Source: Clostridiales bacterium
GTDB taxonomy: Bacteria; Bacillota; Clostridia; Oscillospirales; CAG-272
NCBI GenBank assembly: GCA_018370615.1
Contig: JAGZAC010000056.1
Location: 1 to 8,590, forward strand
Direction: 5' to 3'
Length of the DNA: 8,590 nt
The position numbers and the translations under genes were made by a program. Under the pieces are notes generated by a model. The model ran no database searches. It was not told the DNA's origin and worked only from the letters and a program-made list of their open reading frames with translations. Below are positions 5,679 to 8,590 of the stretch, one piece after another (the first letter of the stretch is position 1; the number at the start of each line of letters is the position of its first letter).

Positions 5679-6521
5679 ATGAAGGACGAGGAAAGGAAAA
5701 AGCTTCCGGAAGAAGATCAGGACAAGGCCGTGCAGTCTTCTGCAGAGGAAGAGGAGGAAATTCCCATGTCTGCGGCTATGCGGGTATTGCGGGCAAAGGG
5801 AGAGGACCAGCAAAACCAATATGAAACCAAGTACACCGGAAAAAAAGTCGGGCGGCTGGAAAACTTTTGGTATCAGCACAAGTGGCACGCAGGTCTGAGC
5901 ATCTTTGGCCTGGTGATTGCAGTGGTTTTGGTGTGGCAGATCGTCACTTATGTGGCGCCGGATGTGTATATTATGTACACTGGACCGGTGGCGTTTGTTG
6001 GCAGCCGGTATTCCGAGCTGGAGGAGGCCATTACACAGGTGATGGACGACTACAACGGCGACGGAGAAAAAGCTATCAGCTTTACCGACAACACCTACCT
6101 CACGGAGGAACAAATCGCCGAGAAGCAGGAAGAGGGAGGGTATTATCCGGATTATGAAGGGTTGAGCGCCTCTTACAGCCGTTTTCAGATGGAAATTACA
6201 GCGGCAAAGCATATGCTTTGCATGCTGGATCCGGCACTGCATGCCCAGATTCGGGATATGGAGGGCTTTATGCCCCTGTCGGATATTTTTGGGGAGGAGC
6301 TGCCGGAAAGTGCTGCCGACGAATATGGGATTCGGCTGGGGGACACTGCGTTTTACCGGTATTTTTCCGGTGCGCGGATGATGCCTGCAGATACGATTCT
6401 GGCGGTCCGCTCTCCCGATGCGCCGGGGATCCAGGGAGATGAGAAAAAACTGGAGGAGCTGGATCGTCACGTGCAGCTGCTTCGGGCAATTGTGGAGTTT
6501 GTCCCGGACGGAGAGGAATAA
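5679..6521 (+). CDS. Single-pass membrane protein of unknown function
   Basis: I do not recognise a characterised family. The 280-residue protein has a highly charged cytoplasmic N-terminus (1-60, with an EEEEE run at 23-27 and basic patches KGKK-like further on), then NFWYQHKWHAG (62-72), one strongly hydrophobic helix (about 71-92), and an extracytoplasmic C-terminal domain of about 185 residues. The aromatic-basic FW.x.HKWH stretch just before the helix resembles the membrane-entry motif of other small clostridial single-pass proteins I have seen, but this is not an assignment. The outer domain begins APDVYIMYTGPVAF and contains DDYNGDGEK (123-131). There is no obvious catalytic motif, and the two cysteines are not arranged as a metal site. 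The start has a good GGGGTG site 4 nt upstream. The 840-bp open frame with membrane topology favours a real gene. Confidence 0.85.
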   Translation: MKDEERKKLPEEDQDKAVQSSAEEEEEIPMSAAMRVLRAKGEDQQNQYETKYTGKKVGRLENFWYQHKWHAGLSIFGLVIAVVLVWQIVTYVAPDVYIMYTGPVAFVGSRYSELEEAITQVMDDYNGDGEKAISFTDNTYLTEEQIAEKQEEGGYYPDYEGLSASYSRFQMEITAAKHMLCMLDPALHAQIRDMEGFMPLSDIFGEELPESAADEYGIRLGDTAFYRYFSGARMMPADTILAVRSPDAPGIQGDEKKLEELDRHVQLLRAIVEFVPDGEE

Positions 6522-6532
6522 AAATATTTCAA

Positions 6533-6567
6533 AATTGTTCAAAATATATTGACAATTCTGTCAGACA
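6533..6567. promoter_or_regulatory. Dyads overlapping the RpiB-like promoter, possible operator
   Basis: Three inverted repeats overlap: AATTGT (6533-6538) with ACAATT (6552-6557), TGACA (6550-6554) with TGTCA (6559-6563), and TGTC-A-GACA (6559-6567). They cover the -35 box and spacer, where a bound repressor would block RNA polymerase. No regulator gene is adjacent, and short AT-rich dyads occur by chance. Confidence 0.3.
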
Positions 6568-6577
6568 ATGCTACAAT
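6549..6577 (+). promoter_or_regulatory. Sigma-A promoter of the RpiB-like gene
   Basis: A perfect -35 TTGACA (6549-6554), a 17-bp spacer and -10 TACAAT (6572-6577) form a near-consensus vegetative promoter. It is the strongest promoter in the window, with a start expected near 6584. The transcript would begin with GGCTTTT-CAT-AAAAGCC (6587-6603), a 5'-terminal stem-loop that could stabilise the mRNA. Confidence 0.85.
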
Positions 6578-6635
6578 GCAGAAACAGGCTTTTCATAAAA
6601 GCCAATATATATGGTGAAAAGAAAGGATTACATAG

Positions 6636-7217
6636 ATGAAAACAGTAAAGGATAAGCAGGTTTTGGTTGCTGCGGATTTTGCAGGCGTTGCATTGAAAAA
6701 CGCTGTGGTTGCCCATTTGGAAAAGTGCGGCTGGACCTGTACAGATATCGGCGTAAAGACTACGGACGAAAAGAATCCCGAGATGTTCCACAGAATCGGC
6801 TTGCGTGTGGGCGCAAAAATTGCTGAGAGAGAGTTCGAGCGCGCACTGATCTTCTGCGGCACCGGTATGGGGATTCATATTGCTGCCAGCAAGTGCCCCC
6901 ATGTTCATGCGGCAGTTGTAGAAAATGTACCTTCGGCCCTTCGCTGCATCACTGGCAACAACTGCAACGTGCTTGCAATGGGCGGCCATTATATTGGACA
7001 CAATTTGGGTATTGAGATTGCAGAGGCATTCTTGTATCATAACCTGGGCGACGGCTACGAATGGTGGCCCAACTTCTATGAGTTTCATAAACTGGCATAT
7101 GACGAACTGGATGCCTTTGACTATGAAACCTTCAAGAAGAACGGCTTTACCTTCCCTGACGCTGTAGACATTCCTCTGGAGGATTGTATGAAGCCCGAGG
7201 AACTCAAGCGCAGATAA
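6636..7217 (+). CDS. Divergent RpiB/LacA/LacB-family sugar-phosphate isomerase
   Basis: The protein has the Rossmann-like fold of RpiB/LacAB isomerases, which interconvert aldose and ketose phosphates. Recognisable parts are VLVAADFAGVALK (9-21, normally SDHAG), FCGTGMGIHIAASK (73-86) with catalytic-type Cys74 and Thr76, and NVLAMGGHYIG (111-121). At 193 residues it exceeds the usual ~145-150, with a C-terminal extension from about 150. Differences from E. coli RpiB, by my alignment: the SDHAG His is Phe15, the ring-opening His of QHND is Gly107, and no Arg occurs in 134-159, where phosphate-binding arginines are expected. A substrate other than ribose 5-phosphate is likely. AAAGGA (6622-6627) is 8 nt before the ATG, and the gene appears to be its own transcription unit. 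Confidence 0.85.
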   Translation: MKTVKDKQVLVAADFAGVALKNAVVAHLEKCGWTCTDIGVKTTDEKNPEMFHRIGLRVGAKIAEREFERALIFCGTGMGIHIAASKCPHVHAAVVENVPSALRCITGNNCNVLAMGGHYIGHNLGIEIAEAFLYHNLGDGYEWWPNFYEFHKLAYDELDAFDYETFKKNGFTFPDAVDIPLEDCMKPEELKRR

Positions 7218-7242
7218 GTTCTGCACAATTGAGAATTTGATA

Positions 7243-7314
7243 GAAAAACCTTTGCAACTGGATATGCAGCAGAGATTTTATTTTTGCGGTATCTTATGCA
7301 GAGGTTTTCTTTTT
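7243..7314 (+). terminator. Rho-independent terminator after the RpiB-like gene
   Basis: AAAACCTTTGCA (7245-7256) pairs with TGCAGAGGTTTT (7297-7308), a 12-bp stem with one wobble, followed by CTTTTT (7309-7314). The 40-nt loop can form further pairs (GGATATGCA with TGCGGTATC). It lies 26 bp after the stop and ends a monocistronic unit. Confidence 0.8.
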
Positions 7315-7384
7315 GAAAAAGGGGAGAAGCGTTTTATTGCAAGGTGTTGTCGCGGCAAATGACTAATGGAAAAATGCAAGGGCT

Positions 7385-7432
7385 ACCCCTCAGTCACCTA
7401 CCGGTGACAGCTCCCCTAACAAGGGGAGCCTT
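7385..7432 (+). repeat. Half-copy of the palindromic element upstream of the ABC gene
   Basis: ACCCCTCA is followed by two hairpins, GTCACC-TACC-GGTGAC (7393-7408) and CTCCCC-TAACAA-GGGGAG (7411-7428), then CCTT. This corresponds to the left half of the units at 3105-3390 (terminal CCCTC, stem-loop, then the CTCCCC/GGGGAG core), stopping where those continue into GGCTTTAAGTGAAG. It lies in the leader region of the ABC gene. The rest of 7315-7499 shows no gene. Confidence 0.65.
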
Positions 7433-7449
7433 GCCTGGTATTCAACATC

Positions 7450-7479
7450 TTGCAACAGAAGAAGAGACGACGGTATAGC
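7450..7479 (+). promoter_or_regulatory. Weak candidate promoter for the ABC gene
   Basis: TTGCAA (7450-7455) precedes TATAGC (7474-7479) by 18 bp. If used, transcription would begin only about 5 nt before the Shine-Dalgarno, an unusually short leader. An alternative, also weak, is TTGCAA (7337-7342) with ACTAAT (7362-7367), which would place the palindromic half-element in the transcript leader. Confidence 0.25.
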
Positions 7480-7499
7480 AGAAAGAAACGGAGGAAATC

Positions 7500-8590
7500 G
7501 TGACAGAAATTGAACAAATACCGGCCGGCGTATACGAAGCTGCAGCGAAACGGGGGATAACGCGGGAGAACGCACTACTTTCAGTATACGCAGATAGAAA
7601 CAAAGAGGGCACAAATTGTGACAACTGGATTTTTGTAACCAAGGATACCTTGACGCTCATCGGCGGAATCCAACTGATTGTGCCCAAGGAGCATGTGGGA
7701 CCACTGGACCGCCGAAGATTGGACGTGAAATTTGGGCAGCTGTCCTTTGATGAATATGCTCTGGAAACGCTTACGGATTTTCGTGTGGAGCAGCAGATTT
7801 CCGGCTGTATTCTCACAGCCTTTGATACTGCAAAAGAGGCATATGTGCTGATCACCCATCTTTCCTGCTATAAAATGGAGGAAATGATCCGGTTTTGCGC
7901 CTGCCTCAATGAATACAAGGAAAAGGGAGAATTTACGCCTCCCGGGGAAAAAGAGGACGACCGTCATTGTCCCAAGTGTGGCAGGCTGTATCCGGACCAG
8001 AGCAGAAAGCTCTGTCCCGCCTGTATGAATCGGATGAGCGTGGTTCGAAGAATGGGTTCGTTTATTGTAAAGTACAAATGGCAGGTGATCGCCATACTTG
8101 CTGCCATGACATTGTCCACGCTCCTTGGAGTGGTGACGCCGTACATCAGTTCCGGATTTTTCTTCGACCAGGTACTTACCGAAGGAGGGAATTTTTACGG
8201 ACAGGTGGCGCTGGTAATCTTTCTTATTGTATCCGCCCGACTACTGGCGCTGCTGGTTAATATGATCAATGAGGTGCTCACCGCCCGGATTGTCCCGAAA
8301 ATCACCTATGATTTGAAAAACGTGATTTTTCATTCCATCGAGCGGCTGTCGATCAGCTTTTTTTCTAAGCGGCAGACAGGTTCTCTCATGAACCAGGTGT
8401 TTTCAGACGCAGACAGTATCTACTGGTTTATGGTGGAAGGATTTCCCTATTTAATTATCAATGTAATTCAAACCATTGCGGTGGTCATTATATTGTTTGT
8501 CATTCACTGGCAGCTTGCCATTGTGGCGCTGGTGTTTTGTCCCGTATTTATGGCGGCAGTTGTCCATCTGTACAAACACATGCGCAAGCT
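7500..8590 (+). CDS. ABC exporter half-transporter with N-terminal extension and zinc ribbon (partial)
   Basis: The frame starts at GTG 7500, five nt after an excellent GGAGG (7490-7494), with an in-frame TAG at 7476. It runs off the window after 363 codons, before the nucleotide-binding domain. Residues about 1-145 form a soluble region, with DNWIFVTKDTLTLIGG (41-56) and further short beta-like stretches suggesting a PH-like fold (inference). A four-cysteine zinc ribbon follows: CPKC (157-160) and CPAC (172-175). The exporter membrane domain begins near 190, with predicted helices at about 194-215, 232-256, 312-335 and 337-357. FFSKRQTGSLMNQVFSDADSI (287-307) is the first-loop coupling motif typical of type IV exporters (MsbA/BmrA class). 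Clostridial ABC transporters with a similar Zn-ribbon N-terminus are, as I recall, sometimes linked to DUF1854 proteins, a link that cannot be tested here. The substrate is unknown. Confidence 0.88.
   Translation, partial: MTEIEQIPAGVYEAAAKRGITRENALLSVYADRNKEGTNCDNWIFVTKDTLTLIGGIQLIVPKEHVGPLDRRRLDVKFGQLSFDEYALETLTDFRVEQQISGCILTAFDTAKEAYVLITHLSCYKMEEMIRFCACLNEYKEKGEFTPPGEKEDDRHCPKCGRLYPDQSRKLCPACMNRMSVVRRMGSFIVKYKWQVIAILAAMTLSTLLGVVTPYISSGFFFDQVLTEGGNFYGQVALVIFLIVSARLLALLVNMINEVLTARIVPKITYDLKNVIFHSIERLSISFFSKRQTGSLMNQVFSDADSIYWFMVEGFPYLIINVIQTIAVVIILFVIHWQLAIVALVFCPVFMAAVVHLYKHMRK

Noticed and set aside
5589..6542. A 317-codon frame on the - strand, longer than the + strand gene it opposes
   Set aside because: It would start at TTG without a ribosome binding site and gives a Cys/His/Arg-rich product typical of an antisense shadow. 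The + frame has ATG, a good Shine-Dalgarno and sensible membrane topology.
7967..8260. A 97-codon + strand frame inside the ABC exporter region
   Set aside because: The frame starting at 7500 runs through here with a zinc ribbon and exporter motifs; this one is an out-of-frame shadow.

Overview
The window looks like a chromosomal segment of an anaerobic, probably gut-associated member of the Clostridia (low-GC Gram-positive lineage, most likely Oscillospirales or Lachnospirales). This rests on the gene order ftsE-ftsX-M23 hydrolase-S41 protease-greA, strong AGGAGG-type ribosome binding sites, sigma-A type promoters, and GC-rich palindromic intergenic elements resembling those common in gut Clostridia. 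The exact taxon cannot be read from the sequence alone. All genes seen are on the + strand.

Layout: 1-174 is the 3' end of a PucR/CdaR-type regulator. 232-3078 is a division and cell-wall module: ftsE and ftsX overlap by 4 bp, a possible 27-codon ORF fills the next gap, and a secreted coiled-coil M23 peptidase follows. 3079-3676 is a ~600-bp non-coding stretch with three tandem, degenerate palindromic units (3105-3504) and a long hairpin (3512-3549). 3677-5059 is a membrane-anchored S41/PDZ carboxyl-terminal processing protease, followed closely by greA (5092-5586) and a hairpin. 5679-6521 is a single-pass membrane protein of unknown function. A near-consensus promoter (6549-6577) drives a divergent RpiB/LacAB-fold protein (6636-7217), which ends at a clear terminator (7243-7314). 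A half-copy of the palindromic element (7385-7432) precedes an ABC exporter half-transporter (7500 to the window end, partial) with an N-terminal extension and a four-cysteine zinc ribbon.

How the genes may work together: FtsEX is an ATP-driven transmembrane switch which in several bacteria controls peptidoglycan hydrolysis through a coiled-coil partner. The M23 protein beside it has intact metal-ligand motifs, so it is probably the controlled enzyme. The S41 protease may process or turn over an envelope factor of the same system (inference). GreA, the RpiB-like protein and the ABC exporter look like independent functions.

No clear new defence or mobile system is present. The points most worth a second look are the palindromic element family, including a copy-like segment read through as the cytoplasmic tail of the S41 protease; the RpiB-fold protein lacking several residues used by classical RpiB; the unusual N-terminus of the ABC exporter; and the small ORF between ftsX and the hydrolase.
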